The notes: generated by a model not told the origin, from the letters alone. Numbered from the stretch's first letter, positions 1-9,113 are shown. The stretch: DNA of 64,000 bases from Hymenobacter norwichensis DSM 15439 (GCF_000420705.1 NZ_ATVL01000007.1:806001-870000), one strand, 5' to 3'. Translations and numbers: made by a program.

Positions 1-287
1 AGTACCGTGGACAGTTGCTGCTGCTGCACCTGCAACGATACTTTGCGGTGCGCATCCACTATGCGCGAGCTATACACAAACTTCACATCGGCCTGCTGGC
101 CGATGCGGTCTAGCGCGGTTTTCAGCTCCAGGTCGTTGACTTCCAGTGTAATAGTTCGAGAGAGAATTTCCTGCCGCTGCGGCAACAGATTGGCGCCGGC
201 TGCGGGCTGGGGTGCCAACGACCAAGCTAGGCCGAGAAATGGAGCGGATAACCCCAGCCGAATCCGGGAGGGTAACGTAGTAGCCAT
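1..287 (-). CDS. SusC/RagA-type TonB-dependent receptor with STN domain, N-terminal part only
   Basis: Only the first 95 or so codons lie in the window; the gene runs off the left edge. The ATG at 287 begins a short signal-like segment (MATTLPSRIRLGL) and is followed from about residue 40 by a secretin/TonB N-terminal (STN) domain, seen in ITLEVNDLELKTALDRIG and VKFVYSSRIV. In this family the STN domain sits in the periplasm and contacts a FecR-type anti-sigma factor, so ligand uptake is signalled to an ECF sigma factor. The FecR gene and sigma gene lie directly upstream on the same strand, which fits that arrangement. The import substrate cannot be told from this fragment. The call as a receptor rather than a secretin is inferred from the neighbours. 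Confidence 0.75.
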   Translation of the reverse strand, partial: MATTLPSRIRLGLSAPFLGLAWSLAPQPAAGANLLPQRQEILSRTITLEVNDLELKTALDRIGQQADVKFVYSSRIVDAHRKVSLQVQQQQLSTV

Positions 288-436
288 AATTGCGGGGGAT
301 TTTTAGGGAGGAACTGGCGTCTCCATCTGGCCGGATGGCACGACGTTATATAGCGGCCGGGCGGTGCAAGCTTCGCCGGCTCTTTTGCGCGGAAAACAGT
401 AGCGGGTCAGGTCATAGCAGCAAGTGAAAAGGCGGA

Positions 437-1555
437 TTACTGGCAGCTGAAACCCGTCACAACAATCTGAGTATCCAGTACTTCGTAGCTGGCGTGCACT
501 GCTTTACACAGCAGGTTGAGCTTTTCAAAAAGCGGTTCGTCGGAGAGAGAGGCCGTAATCGGGCAGTTGCCCAGCGTGGTTTCGTCGTACACGATGTCCA
601 CGTTGTAGGCTTGCTCGATATCGGCGAATATTTTGCGAATCGGTGTTTCGGCGTATTCGAAAGCAACCGTACGCGGGGCGCCGGGCTGCAAAATGGGCTG
701 CGGAACCAAGGAGCGAAGCAGCTTCCGGTTTTGCAGATGATAGATGACCTGCTGATTGGGCGCCAACACAAAGCCTTCCAGCTTGCGCGTGTGCAACTGC
801 CGTTGCGCCTGCTGGCTTTCCTGCGGATACACCGATACCCGCCCGGTTTTCACTGTCACTACCACGGCGGGCGCCTCGGGCTGGGCCTGCACCTCGAAAC
901 TGGTGCCGAGCACCTTGGTTACCAAATGCGCCGTCGAGACGAAGAAGGGCCGCTCGGGATTCTTCGACACCTCAAAAAACGCGTCGCCCTTTAAGTACAC
1001 CACGCGGGTAAGTCCGGTGAAGCGCGCCGGAAACGCCAAGCGAGTACGCGGGCGTAGCAGCACCGAGCTACCGTCAGGCAGATTAACCAGGCGCGTTTGG
1101 GGCCCAGTATTCACCACTTCCTTCAGTGCTTCTGCTTGCCGGGCTGCCGCTACAAGCGTTTCGTAGGAACTGGCGCTTGGCTGACGCACCTGCCACAGCT
1201 GCCAGCCCCCCAGCAGCGCGAAAACAAGTGCTGCTGCCGCCCAATACCAGTTGCCGCGGTGGCGCGAGTGGAAGGCTGGCGTGGTGGGCGTTTGCTCGGC
1301 CCCTATTTCCGTGAAAATACGCTGCTTGAGGTCCTGCTTTTCGTCGGTGGTAAGGCGCACCTGGGGCAGCTGGTGCAGGGCCAGCAGCAAGTGGCGCGCC
1401 AGCTCCACCTCGTCGCGCTGAAACGGGTACGTGGTTAACCACTGCTGCCAGAACGCTTCGGTGTCGGCATCGGGGGTGAGTACCCAGCGTGCAAAATGCT
1501 CGTCCTGGGCAAAGTCTTCGGCAGAAAAAGAGAGGTAATCGTGGGGGCCGGGCAT
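437..1555 (-). CDS. FecR-family anti-sigma factor
   Basis: A 372-residue protein with the usual three parts of the Bacteroidota FecR family. There is a cytoplasmic N-terminal region of about 100 residues, one membrane helix at about 103-121 (WYWAAAALVFALLGGW), and a periplasmic FecR domain at about 150-255 containing TRLVNLPDGSSVLLRPRTRL. A C-terminal DUF4974 domain at about 297-370 would meet the receptor's STN domain. It should hold the adjacent ECF sigma factor inactive until the receptor binds its ligand. It lies 200 bases after the sigma gene and 149 bases before the receptor gene, all on the minus strand. The ATG at 1555 is the only sensible start. The signal it responds to is unknown. 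Confidence 0.9.
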   Translation of the reverse strand: MPGPHDYLSFSAEDFAQDEHFARWVLTPDADTEAFWQQWLTTYPFQRDEVELARHLLLALHQLPQVRLTTDEKQDLKQRIFTEIGAEQTPTTPAFHSRHRGNWYWAAAALVFALLGGWQLWQVRQPSASSYETLVAAARQAEALKEVVNTGPQTRLVNLPDGSSVLLRPRTRLAFPARFTGLTRVVYLKGDAFFEVSKNPERPFFVSTAHLVTKVLGTSFEVQAQPEAPAVVVTVKTGRVSVYPQESQQAQRQLHTRKLEGFVLAPNQQVIYHLQNRKLLRSLVPQPILQPGAPRTVAFEYAETPIRKIFADIEQAYNVDIVYDETTLGNCPITASLSDEPLFEKLNLLCKAVHASYEVLDTQIVVTGFSCQ

Positions 1556-1755
1556 CAGTCAGCGGCTATCGTCCGGGCAGTGCGGTTGCCGGAGTAAAGG
1601 CCTGTGCTAGGTAAGAGCAAGCCCAACCATTTTTCTACCACGCATCGCGCAGTAATTCTTTAAATATTTTTTTTGCTCCGGTAAGCTCAGCATAATGGCC
1701 TTTGAGGCTTACTGTATAGTACAGTGCAACCTGCTACGAAAAATGGTAAGGACCC

Positions 1756-2355
1756 TCAGCTGCCCGGCAGCAACAGCAGCAGGGCCAAGCTGATAGTGAA
1801 AGAACGGCGCAGCTTCTGAAGGGCGCGGTACAGCAGGTTGGAAACCGTTTGCTCGTTGACTTGAAGCAAGTCGGCAATTTCTCTGATTTTGAAGTTGTTG
1901 AAATACTTCAGGTTGATAATTTCCTTTTCCCGGCCGGAAAGCTGGCCCAATGAGGTGCTGAGCTTGATAGTGCGGTGGTGCTCGTCTTCGGAAGCCATTA
2001 GCTGCTGCTCCACCGACGGCTCGTTTTCAAGGTGCTCGGCGCTTGGCACCCACATGCGCGCTTCCTTGCGCAGCTTAAGCAGCTCCCGCCGCAGGCTGCC
2101 GTACAGGTAGAACTTCACCGATACCTCTGCCGCCAAATGCTCCCGCCGCGCCCACAGCGTCACGAACAACGTTTGGATGCCGTCCTTCACGGCCTCCTCG
2201 TCGGCGGTGATGTGGTGCCCGTAGGCGTAGAGCTGCTGCGCGTAACGGTCGAAGAGGGTAGCCAATGCCTGCTGCTGCCCCGCCCGGAAGGCTTGCCACA
2301 GCGCCAGGTCCTCGCCGTGGCGCTGCTCATTGTAGGAAGGGGCAGGAGTATACAC
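1756..2355 (-). CDS. ECF RNA polymerase sigma factor (FecI-like)
   Basis: A 199-residue sigma-70 family protein. Region 2 covers about residues 25-95 (ALATLFDRYAQQLYAYGHHI and following) and region 4 about 125-185, with a helix-turn-helix around IREIADLLQVNEQTVSNLLY. It probably directs transcription of the downstream FecR and receptor genes. The start must be GTG at 2355: an in-frame stop lies 15-17 bases upstream and no ATG exists before region 2. The last residues (ISLALLLLLPGS) form a short hydrophobic tail, which is not needed for sigma function and could touch the membrane or another protein. Its specificity cannot be read from the sequence. Confidence 0.88.
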   Translation of the reverse strand: MYTPAPSYNEQRHGEDLALWQAFRAGQQQALATLFDRYAQQLYAYGHHITADEEAVKDGIQTLFVTLWARREHLAAEVSVKFYLYGSLRRELLKLRKEARMWVPSAEHLENEPSVEQQLMASEDEHHRTIKLSTSLGQLSGREKEIINLKYFNNFKIREIADLLQVNEQTVSNLLYRALQKLRRSFTISLALLLLLPGS

Positions 2356-2546
2356 GCTGAAAAGGGCAACTCAGATGGTACGGAAGAAAGGTTGAATGTT
2401 AAAGTTATCAGAACCGCAGTTAGTAAGCTAGCATGCTGCAATAAAAACCGGATGGCCCTGCTACTTGGCTAAAGCTTTTACAGTCAGAACCTTGCTTCTG
2501 CTGTATCTCTCTGTGCTTGGGGAGGATTGTAACAGGATGTATCGGC

Positions 2547-4163
2547 TTAGTGCTGCTTGTTCCAAGTGGGCTGCGACCAGTTTGCGGGTTTTTGCGGTTC
2601 ACAATTCTTGAAACGAATGTCAGCGGATTTGTCGCCCGTTACGGTGGCTTGCACGGCGTTGCCCGGCACCACGAACTTCACTTCCTCGAACAGCACCTGC
2701 CGGGCATCAAGCAGCGTAATCTGGGCGGCGGCAGTACGGAGGGTGGCACGCCGCACGGTGAAGCCTTGGAGGTCGGCGCCCGTAAATAGTTTCTGCGCGT
2801 TTACCTCAATATTTTCCAGCAGCACGTTGGTGAGCGGCGTTTCCGGAATGGCTTCCACTTTCACAAACTGGCTGGCTTGCTCTACCAGAATGTGGCGGGC
2901 GGTATTGTTGGCGAAATGCGGCGTGAGAGGGGTAATGGGCAGGGCAGGCAATCGGCTGGCCAGCGCGCCTACGTGGGTGGCGCTGCCCAGCATATCCCAG
3001 TGAAACGCCGTGGCTTTCAGGTTCATGCGCAGGCGCTCATAAGTCAGATTTTCGCCCCCGCCTCCGCGTGAGCGTCGGGTTTTGAAGCGAATACCCACGC
3101 CGGTATTGTCGAACACGCAGTCGTGCACGTACAGGTTGCGAATCAGGGCTGCTGTTTCACTGCCGCAGGTGATGCCGCCGTGCCCTTCCCGCGCCAAGCA
3201 GTAGCGCACTACCACATTTTCGGTGGGCATGTTCACCCGCAGGCCGTCCTCACCGCGCCCGGCCTTGATGGTGAAACAGTCGTCGCCGCAACTTAAAGTG
3301 CAGTACTCAATCAGCACGTTGCGCGACGATTCCACGTCAATACCGTCGCCGCGCTGAATGCCCACCGAATTCACTGTTACGCCCCGGATAATCACTCCGT
3401 CGCAGTACACCGGCACAATGTTCCAAAAGGCCGTGTTTTCCAGCGAAACACCTTCGATGTACACGTTGCGGCAGTTAATGGGCGAAATGAACATGGGTGG
3501 AAAAACGATGCTGCCGTTGTGGCCTTCGTACACCCGCTGCGCTACCGGCGTACTGGCCAGCACCACGTTTTCCACCACGTCGTGGGTCATCGTCTGCTTG
3601 CGTACCGAGCCGCCCTGCGTGGGCCCGATAAGTTTGCCTTTGCCCGTCACGGCAATGTTTTGTTGCCCGTTGGCATAAATGCAGGCGCCCAACGACATGA
3701 CCTCCACGCCCTCGGTGCGGGTAAATACGGCCGGGCGGTAATCCTTCACTTCGCCGCTGAAATACAGTTCCGCGCCTTCATCGAGGTGCAGGTTTACGTT
3801 GCTTTTCAGGCTGATACGCCCGGTGTGCCATTTGCCGGCCGGCACCACTGCCGTGCCCCCGCCGTGCTGGCTTACCTCGTCGATGGTAGCTTGGATTTCG
3901 GCTGTGACTTTGGCGCCGGTATGGGCTCCTTGCTCAACAATACTGCGTGTGTAGGCCGGGAACGATGGTTTTCGGAAGGCTGGCATGGTAAACGGAGCCC
4001 GCACCGGCGCAATATCTGCGGGTAGCTGGCTGGCCCCAACCTGCTCTTTGGTGGGAATAGCAGCCGTAGTAGCTGCTGGCCTCCCGCTATGCCCCACCGT
4101 GCACGAGGCAACAAGCAACAGCCAGCAAACCTGCGCTAGCACGAACAAGCGGTTTTTGCGCAT
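2547..4163 (-). CDS. Glycoside hydrolase family 28 polygalacturonase, lipoprotein
   Basis: A 538-residue parallel beta-helix enzyme that should hydrolyse galacturonan backbones. The GH28 active-site groups are present in order: GDGIDVES for the first catalytic Asp, SCGDDCF for the paired Asp, EGHGGI for the His, and IRFKTRR for the Arg-Lys pair. I place the start at ATG 4163, giving MRKNRLF and a lipobox ending LLLVASC, with an AGGAAAA Shine-Dalgarno-like stretch upstream; a longer frame starts at 4205 but would spoil the signal peptide. Export as a lipoprotein suggests a surface or periplasmic site. It lies about 190 bases before the ECF sigma gene on the same strand, but co-regulation is not shown. 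It is a second GH28 besides the one in the main pectin locus. Confidence 0.92.
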   Translation of the reverse strand: MRKNRLFVLAQVCWLLLVASCTVGHSGRPAATTAAIPTKEQVGASQLPADIAPVRAPFTMPAFRKPSFPAYTRSIVEQGAHTGAKVTAEIQATIDEVSQHGGGTAVVPAGKWHTGRISLKSNVNLHLDEGAELYFSGEVKDYRPAVFTRTEGVEVMSLGACIYANGQQNIAVTGKGKLIGPTQGGSVRKQTMTHDVVENVVLASTPVAQRVYEGHNGSIVFPPMFISPINCRNVYIEGVSLENTAFWNIVPVYCDGVIIRGVTVNSVGIQRGDGIDVESSRNVLIEYCTLSCGDDCFTIKAGRGEDGLRVNMPTENVVVRYCLAREGHGGITCGSETAALIRNLYVHDCVFDNTGVGIRFKTRRSRGGGGENLTYERLRMNLKATAFHWDMLGSATHVGALASRLPALPITPLTPHFANNTARHILVEQASQFVKVEAIPETPLTNVLLENIEVNAQKLFTGADLQGFTVRRATLRTAAAQITLLDARQVLFEEVKFVVPGNAVQATVTGDKSADIRFKNCEPQKPANWSQPTWNKQH

Positions 4164-4252
4164 GTGCCGATTTTCCTGAAAAACCAAAGGTGGATAAGGC
4201 ACCATAAGCAGCTAAATAAGAGGCGTAAAGCAACCTGCCAGGGTAGTAGCAA

Positions 4253-4474
4253 CTGTCCTGTACTGTCCTATTATTCGAGATTTCTGTATTCCAGAAATAC
4301 GCCGCCCGCACTGTAAATTTTACCCTCGGCTATTCAGAAACCCAGACCTACGAGGATGGGGTTACCACGATAGGCCTGCGGCTGATGCCTTACTTGTGGC
4401 GGCAGAACGTATTGTTGGGCGCGGTCAATTGTTGCCAATGCGAAGAAAACTACGGGGACACGTGCGTCGGGTAA
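4253..4474 (+). pseudogene. Possible remnant of an outer-membrane beta-barrel gene
   Basis: In one forward frame the sequence reads, without an obvious start, a stretch ending ...YAARTVNFTLGYSETQTYE and then GLRLMPYLWRQNVLLGAV, before a stop at 4472-4474. The alternation of aromatic and polar residues resembles a piece of an outer-membrane barrel. It overlaps the start of the broken HPP gene in another frame. There is no start codon or full domain, so I treat it as a possible decayed fragment; a chance open frame is a real alternative. Confidence 0.22.
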
Positions 4475-4990
4475 AGGGCATCATCTACCAGGAAACGCTG
4501 TTCGATTACAAGGAGCACTTCTGGACGTTCGTGGGGCGTTTGTGGGAATCGGGCTGCTGAGCCGCTATGAGTTTGGGTCCACCAACACCATGCTGCTCGT
4601 CGGTTCGTTTGGGCCTCGTCGGTGCTGATTTATGGTGTTATCAATAGTCTGTTGGCGCAACCCCGCAATCTGCTGGGCGGGCACGTGCTCAGTGCCCTTA
4701 TCGGCGTGACGGCGCAGAAATTGGTGGGCGGGGAAATGTGGCTGGCATCGGCGCTGGCCGTGGCACTATCTAGTGTGGTGATGCAAATAACCAAAACGTT
4801 GCACCCACCCGGCGGCGCTACCGCCCTCATTGTCACGGTAGGCTCGGAGCAGCTAAAAGCGCTGGGTTGCTGGTATGTGCTGCTGCCGGCACTGGTAGGC
4901 GTGCTGCTATTGCTGGCCGTGGCGCTGGTGTCCAACAACATTACAGCCACCCACAGCTACCCCACCAACAAGTACTGGTACACAGTCTAG
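4438..4990 (+). pseudogene. HPP-family membrane protein gene with two frameshifts
   Basis: Read across three frames this encodes about 184 residues of an HPP-family integral membrane protein with four predicted membrane segments and the family signature KTLHPPGGATAL near the C-terminus. Translation begins at ATG 4438 (MRRKLRGHV). It shifts frame at the GGGG run at 4533-4536, where one more G would restore WTFVGAFVGIGLL, and again at the GGG run at 4611-4613, where one more G would restore LVGSFGASSVLIYG. Both lesions are single-base losses in G runs, so a sequencing error and true decay are both possible. As it stands, translation stops at 4558-4560. HPP proteins are linked to nitrite transport in some organisms; that role is not shown here. 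Confidence 0.82.
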
Positions 4991-5092
4991 CGGCGTTATT
5001 GGTAGCCAAAGAATATGTAGCGGATAGCGGCCATATTGCCGCATCTACAGGAGCGTATTAACCGGCGGCGCACAGGAAGCGTATGGAAAAGC

Positions 5093-5521
5093 ATGCATCC
5101 TATTGTGCCCTGGCTTCCGCTGCTGTTTATCCCTGTTTTCGGGGCTTTTTGGTGCTTGATTGTATTCATGATTTCCCGCATGGGCTGGCAGCGGCTGGCC
5201 GCGCAATATGCAGTGGAGGCTGTGCCCGCCACTGCACATCGGGAGACGCTAACTTTCCTGCGCGTGGGAGTAGCAAACTACAAAAATGCCGCCCGGGCTG
5301 GTTTCACTCCACAGGGCCTGTACCTGACCACCTGGAAAATTTTCTTTATCGGGCATCCCCCGTTATTTATCCCCTGGTCGGCTTTCGGGCCGGTGCAGGA
5401 GCATACGTTTCTGTGGTCGAAAACCTATTCCACCCACATCAGCAGCGACGGTAGCACAGTGCCTTTTTCCTTCAGCAGTGATAAACTGCTGGCGGCGTTG
5501 AGGGCAGCCGGGGTTCAGTAA
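5093..5521 (+). CDS. Small membrane-anchored protein of unknown function
   Basis: A 142-residue protein starting at ATG 5093 (MHPIVPWLPLLFIPVFGAF), with GGAAA six bases upstream. An in-frame upstream start at 5036 would add a charged leader and looks less likely. One strong N-terminal membrane segment (about residues 5-27) is followed by a soluble region with repeated aromatic beta-strand-like segments (TPQGLYLTTWKIF, PPLFIPWSAF). This loosely recalls PH-like or YcxB-like membrane proteins, but I do not recognise a family. It stands between the broken HPP gene and an MFS transporter, with no clear operon link. Confidence 0.6.
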   Translation: MHPIVPWLPLLFIPVFGAFWCLIVFMISRMGWQRLAAQYAVEAVPATAHRETLTFLRVGVANYKNAARAGFTPQGLYLTTWKIFFIGHPPLFIPWSAFGPVQEHTFLWSKTYSTHISSDGSTVPFSFSSDKLLAALRAAGVQ

Positions 5522-5654
5522 GTCAGGTACTTGCCAGTCCGCTTCTCGATTAAATAAAACCAATGCGGCGGCCACGGGGTACAACCCTTGCATTAAACCA
5601 GGGCATCGGAAGGGTAGGCTAGGGGCTTGCGTACTTCGGTGTCGTACGCGCAAA

Positions 5655-6944
5655 ATGGAACAACTCGACAACCAACGCAGCACTCGGCCTTATGTCATTG
5701 CCTGGGTGTTTTCTTTGCTGTTTTACTTTTTGGAATACGCCGTACGCTCAGGCCCGGCCGTCATGATTCCGGAGCTAGCTGGTGTGTTTGGGGTCAGCAA
5801 CCTGGAAGTCGGCTCCATTCTGGGTACGTACTACTACACCTACTCGTTGGCTGGGCTAGTAGCCGGTATTGCCTTAGACCGCACCGGCGCCAAGTATGCC
5901 CTGCCGGTGGGCGTGCTGGTGGTGGCCGTCGGTAGCGCGCTGTTTGCAGTGCCCGGCGCAGCCGCTGGTAATGCGGGGCGGCTGTTGCAAGGAGCGGGCT
6001 CGGCGTTTGCCTTTACGGGGTCGGTGTACCTAGCTTCACGAGGGTTTCGGGCGGGTTCGTTGGCTACGGCCATTGGCGCTACGCAGTGCCTGGGCATGCT
6101 GGGTGGCGCCTTGGGGCAGTCGGTGGTAGGGCCGCTGATTCACAACGGGTTCGATGTACAACTGTTTTGGATGTTGATGGGCGCGGCCAACCTGGCTACG
6201 GCGCTGGCGCTGTATTTCATTACCCCCAATGATGCCGCCGAGCAAGCCCGTAAGCCCGTGGCAGCGGGCGGCTTTCTGCAACCCTACAAAATTGTGTTCC
6301 GCAACCCGCAGTCCTACCTGTGTGGGCTGATTGCGGGGTTGCTATTTGCTCCCACTACTATTTTCGCCATGAACTGGGGCGTGGCCTCATTGCAGCAAGA
6401 CCAGCAGATGAGCTACGCCGCCGCTACTTGGGCCTGCTCGATGGTGCCACTAGGCTGGGTGGTGGGGTGCCCGTTGCTGGGCTGGGTAGCCGACCGTATT
6501 GGGCGCCGCAAGCCAGTGTTGTTCGGTGGCGCAGCTGCTATGATAGTAATTGGGCTGCAACAACTCTTTTTGCCCACGCTACTACCGCTCTATGGTAGCC
6601 TGTTCCTGTTTGGGGTGGCCTCGGGCGCGGCCATGATTCCGTATTCCATCATCAAAGAAGCCAACCCCGACGAAGTGAAAGGCAGTGCCACCGGCGCCAT
6701 GAACTTTCTCACGTTCGGCGTCTCGGCGGTGCTGGGGCCGTTGTTTGCGCGCGTGTACGGCCAAAGCCTGGGCAACGCCGACGACCCTAGCGCCCACTTC
6801 ATGACTGGCGGGCTGTTCTGGATTTGCTGCACCAGCGTAGCTCTGCTGGCTAGCTTATTGCTGCGCGAAACTGGTTCCGGCCGCCAGCCAGCGACTGTAG
6901 CGGCTGCGCGGCAGTCCGCAATACCGCTGGGGTCAGCAACGTAA
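5655..6944 (+). CDS. Major facilitator superfamily transporter, substrate unknown
   Basis: A 429-residue protein with about 12 predicted membrane helices. The MFS loop motif appears between helices 2 and 3 (ALDRTGAKYALPVG) and again in the second half (GWVADRIGRRKPVLF). Helix 4 carries RLLQGAGSAFAFTG. Length and topology are normal for a single-protein secondary transporter in the inner membrane. The ATG at 5655 begins MEQLDNQRSTR just before helix 1. It runs towards the ThuA gene on the other strand and has no same-strand partner close by. Substrate cannot be assigned from sequence alone, and nothing links it firmly to the pectin locus. Confidence 0.87.
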   Translation: MEQLDNQRSTRPYVIAWVFSLLFYFLEYAVRSGPAVMIPELAGVFGVSNLEVGSILGTYYYTYSLAGLVAGIALDRTGAKYALPVGVLVVAVGSALFAVPGAAAGNAGRLLQGAGSAFAFTGSVYLASRGFRAGSLATAIGATQCLGMLGGALGQSVVGPLIHNGFDVQLFWMLMGAANLATALALYFITPNDAAEQARKPVAAGGFLQPYKIVFRNPQSYLCGLIAGLLFAPTTIFAMNWGVASLQQDQQMSYAAATWACSMVPLGWVVGCPLLGWVADRIGRRKPVLFGGAAAMIVIGLQQLFLPTLLPLYGSLFLFGVASGAAMIPYSIIKEANPDEVKGSATGAMNFLTFGVSAVLGPLFARVYGQSLGNADDPSAHFMTGGLFWICCTSVALLASLLLRETGSGRQPATVAAARQSAIPLGSAT

Positions 6945-7044
6945 AAGAGGCTGCCGTTTAGGCGTAGTTCCACGCTTAGGCCTGCGTGCCTGAGTGGATA
7001 TAAATTAGGTCGAGCAAAGCGCGGCAGCGTATTAGTGCTTGGCC

Positions 7045-7788
7045 TTACTCTTTGCCAATAGCATAACGAATGCCGCCCAGCAAGTGCTGCCGAAACAACG
7101 GCTCGTCGAAGCTCTCATTGGTATGGCCGCCTCCGGTATAAAACGCCCGGCCACCCTCAAATTCATGATACCAAGCAATAGGGTGGTTGGGGCCGTTGGT
7201 GCCGCCAGTGTAAGTGCTTTCATCAAGCGTGGCCAGCACCGTAAGGGTGGGGTTGAGGTTACGGAAATTGTACCACTCATCAGTACGCGCCCACTGCGCC
7301 GGCAAACCCACAGTAGCCGGATGAGTGGTATTGGTGACGCGCACGGTAGCTGCCTGCACTGCCGGATGGCCATTGAAATAAGCGCCTACCAGTTGCCCAT
7401 ACCAGGGCCAGTCGTATTCTGTATCGGTGGCGGCGTGTACCCCAACAAAACCCCGGCCACTGCGGATATATTGTTGGAAAGCATTCTGCTGGTCGTCGTT
7501 CAGCACGTCCTGCGTGGTACTCAGAAATATTACCGCTTGATAGCGCCGTAGCCCCGCCGTTGTGAATAGTTTGGCATCCGTAGTGGTATCAACCTGGAAG
7601 TTATTCTCTTGGCCCATGGCTTGAATTGTTCGGATGCCAGCCGGAATCGACTCGTGGTGGAAGCCGCTGGTTTTGCTGAATATTAATACCGCAGTGGTTG
7701 GCTCGGGCTGCGGCTTGTCGGCCTTTTTTGTAGCGCAGCCCCCTAGAGTAAAGGCGATAAAAACACAAGTTAAAGCCAGCAGACGCAT
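7045..7788 (-). CDS. ThuA-domain lipoprotein (class I glutamine-amidotransferase-like fold)
   Basis: A 247-residue protein starting MRLLALTC with a lipobox ending TLGGC, so it is exported and lipid-anchored. The rest is a ThuA domain: TAVLIFSKTSGFHHESIPAG at the start, RGFVGVHAATDTEYDWPWYG in the middle and HPIAWYHEFEGGRAFYTGGG towards the end. ThuA was named from sugar-uptake loci, and such domains are common in Bacteroidota carbohydrate loci, where the exact reaction is unproven. The nucleophile Cys of true amidotransferases is not evident. It faces the MFS gene tail to tail and may be transcribed separately from GH43, which lies 249 bases upstream. Confidence 0.87.
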   Translation of the reverse strand: MRLLALTCVFIAFTLGGCATKKADKPQPEPTTAVLIFSKTSGFHHESIPAGIRTIQAMGQENNFQVDTTTDAKLFTTAGLRRYQAVIFLSTTQDVLNDDQQNAFQQYIRSGRGFVGVHAATDTEYDWPWYGQLVGAYFNGHPAVQAATVRVTNTTHPATVGLPAQWARTDEWYNFRNLNPTLTVLATLDESTYTGGTNGPNHPIAWYHEFEGGRAFYTGGGHTNESFDEPLFRQHLLGGIRYAIGKE

Positions 7789-7828
7789 ATCAGTTGTTTT
7801 TTAAGTGCAGTTTCAGAACTGGTTTACC

Positions 7829-7924
7829 TAGCCCGACGGCTTTTCGGCCCTCAGACTGGTCGTAGGATTTCTCCCTTTCTAACTAGCGGACGACTGGCCC
7901 GGCGGTTGAAAAGCCATCGGACTG
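7829..7924. repeat. Imperfect inverted repeat between ThuA and GH43 genes
   Basis: The arm CCCGACGGCTTTTC near 7832-7845 pairs imperfectly with GAAAAGCCATCGG at 7908-7920, and the flanking bases add further partial matches, giving a palindrome of about 95 bases. There is no coding sequence in 7789-8037. It may be a decayed intergenic repeat or a transcript end for the GH43 gene, which reads towards it. The run lacks a T-tract, so terminator function is uncertain. Confidence 0.4.
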
Positions 7925-8037
7925 GAGCTCATAAAACAGGATAACTGTGCAGTAAGAGCAGGTGCAGACTACTAGTGAATAAAGTACGAAGCGCGCAAGT
8001 GAACGTGCACGCAGACGTTGAAGCAAGCAGATGCTAA

Positions 8038-9048
8038 TTACAGCTTGCGGGCGGCTACACCTTCTTCAGTAATTTTCACGGGCTGAATGCGGCCTTGCGC
8101 GTCAAAATACATTCGGTCGATGCAGGTGACGCGGTGATTCTGGTCGGTTTCGGTGAGGGGGCGGCGGTGATACACAATATACCATTCGTCGGTACCCGGC
8201 ACTTGCAGCACCGAATGATGGCCGGCGCCAGTTGCTACTTTCGGGTCTTGCTGCAAAATCCTGCCCGCCCGTTGCCAGGGTCCCAGCGGAGAATCGGCCA
8301 CGGCGTAGGCCACCGAGTAGTTGGGCCCGGTCCAGCCGCCTTCGCTCCACATGAAGTAGTACTTGCCGCCGCGCTGGAACATCAGCGGCCCTTCCACATA
8401 GTTCTGGGGCGTTATTTCCTTGAAGGTGCTGCCATCAGGAAAAGGCAGGAAGCCAGTGAAATCGGGCTTGAGGCGCGCCATATTGCAGTGCGACCAGCCA
8501 CCATACAGCAGATAGTACTGCCCGTCTTTGTCCTGAAATACGAACTGGTCGATGGGTTGGGCGCCGTTGTGGATATTGCCGACGAGTGGCTTGCCTAGGA
8601 GGTCCTTGAACGGACCTTCCGGCCGGTCGGCTACGGCTACCCCAATGCCACCAATTTCGCCCTCGTGCACATCGTTGGCCCCGAAGAACAGAAAATATTT
8701 GCTGTCTTTTTTGATGACGGACGGAGCCCACATAGCCCGCTTGGCCCACTTAACGCTGGCCGTATCCACAATGCGCGGGTGCTTGGTCCAGTGCACCAAA
8801 TCGGGCGACGAAAACGCATCCATCAACACCTGCTGGTTGTAGGGCGCCGAGTAGGTGGGGTACACCCAATATTGCTTGCCGAAAATGATGGCTTCGGGGT
8901 CGGCGTACCAGCCCGGGAATATTGGGTTACCAGATTGCGCAGCGGCAGCAGTAGGCTTTGGCTTAACGGCAGTTTTGGTGGTTTGCGCCAGTAGGGCCTG
9001 GGGCAGTAGCAGGCCAAGCAATACCGTGAGCAGCAGAAGGTTCTTCAT
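8038..9048 (-). CDS. Glycoside hydrolase family 43 protein
   Basis: A 336-residue secreted enzyme starting MKNLLLLTVLLGLLLP with a Sec signal ending near ALLAQ. It shows the five-bladed propeller plan of GH43: GWYADPEAIIF holds the catalytic-base Asp, PIDQFVFQDKDG the pKa-modulating Asp, and YVEGPLMFQR the acid Glu. Family members remove arabinose or xylose units from plant polysaccharides, including the arabinan side chains of pectin. The substrate here is inferred only from the family and the nearby pectin genes. It follows the thioredoxin-like gene on the same strand after a hairpin at 9114-9148, so it probably has its own promoter. Confidence 0.9.
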   Translation of the reverse strand: MKNLLLLTVLLGLLLPQALLAQTTKTAVKPKPTAAAAQSGNPIFPGWYADPEAIIFGKQYWVYPTYSAPYNQQVLMDAFSSPDLVHWTKHPRIVDTASVKWAKRAMWAPSVIKKDSKYFLFFGANDVHEGEIGGIGVAVADRPEGPFKDLLGKPLVGNIHNGAQPIDQFVFQDKDGQYYLLYGGWSHCNMARLKPDFTGFLPFPDGSTFKEITPQNYVEGPLMFQRGGKYYFMWSEGGWTGPNYSVAYAVADSPLGPWQRAGRILQQDPKVATGAGHHSVLQVPGTDEWYIVYHRRPLTETDQNHRVTCIDRMYFDAQGRIQPVKITEEGVAARKL

Positions 9049-9113
9049 GGCCGCTATGATAGTGAAATTCCAGAGTATGCGGCTTGGGAGTGGTAGTCCG
9101 TAAGTGGCAAGAG

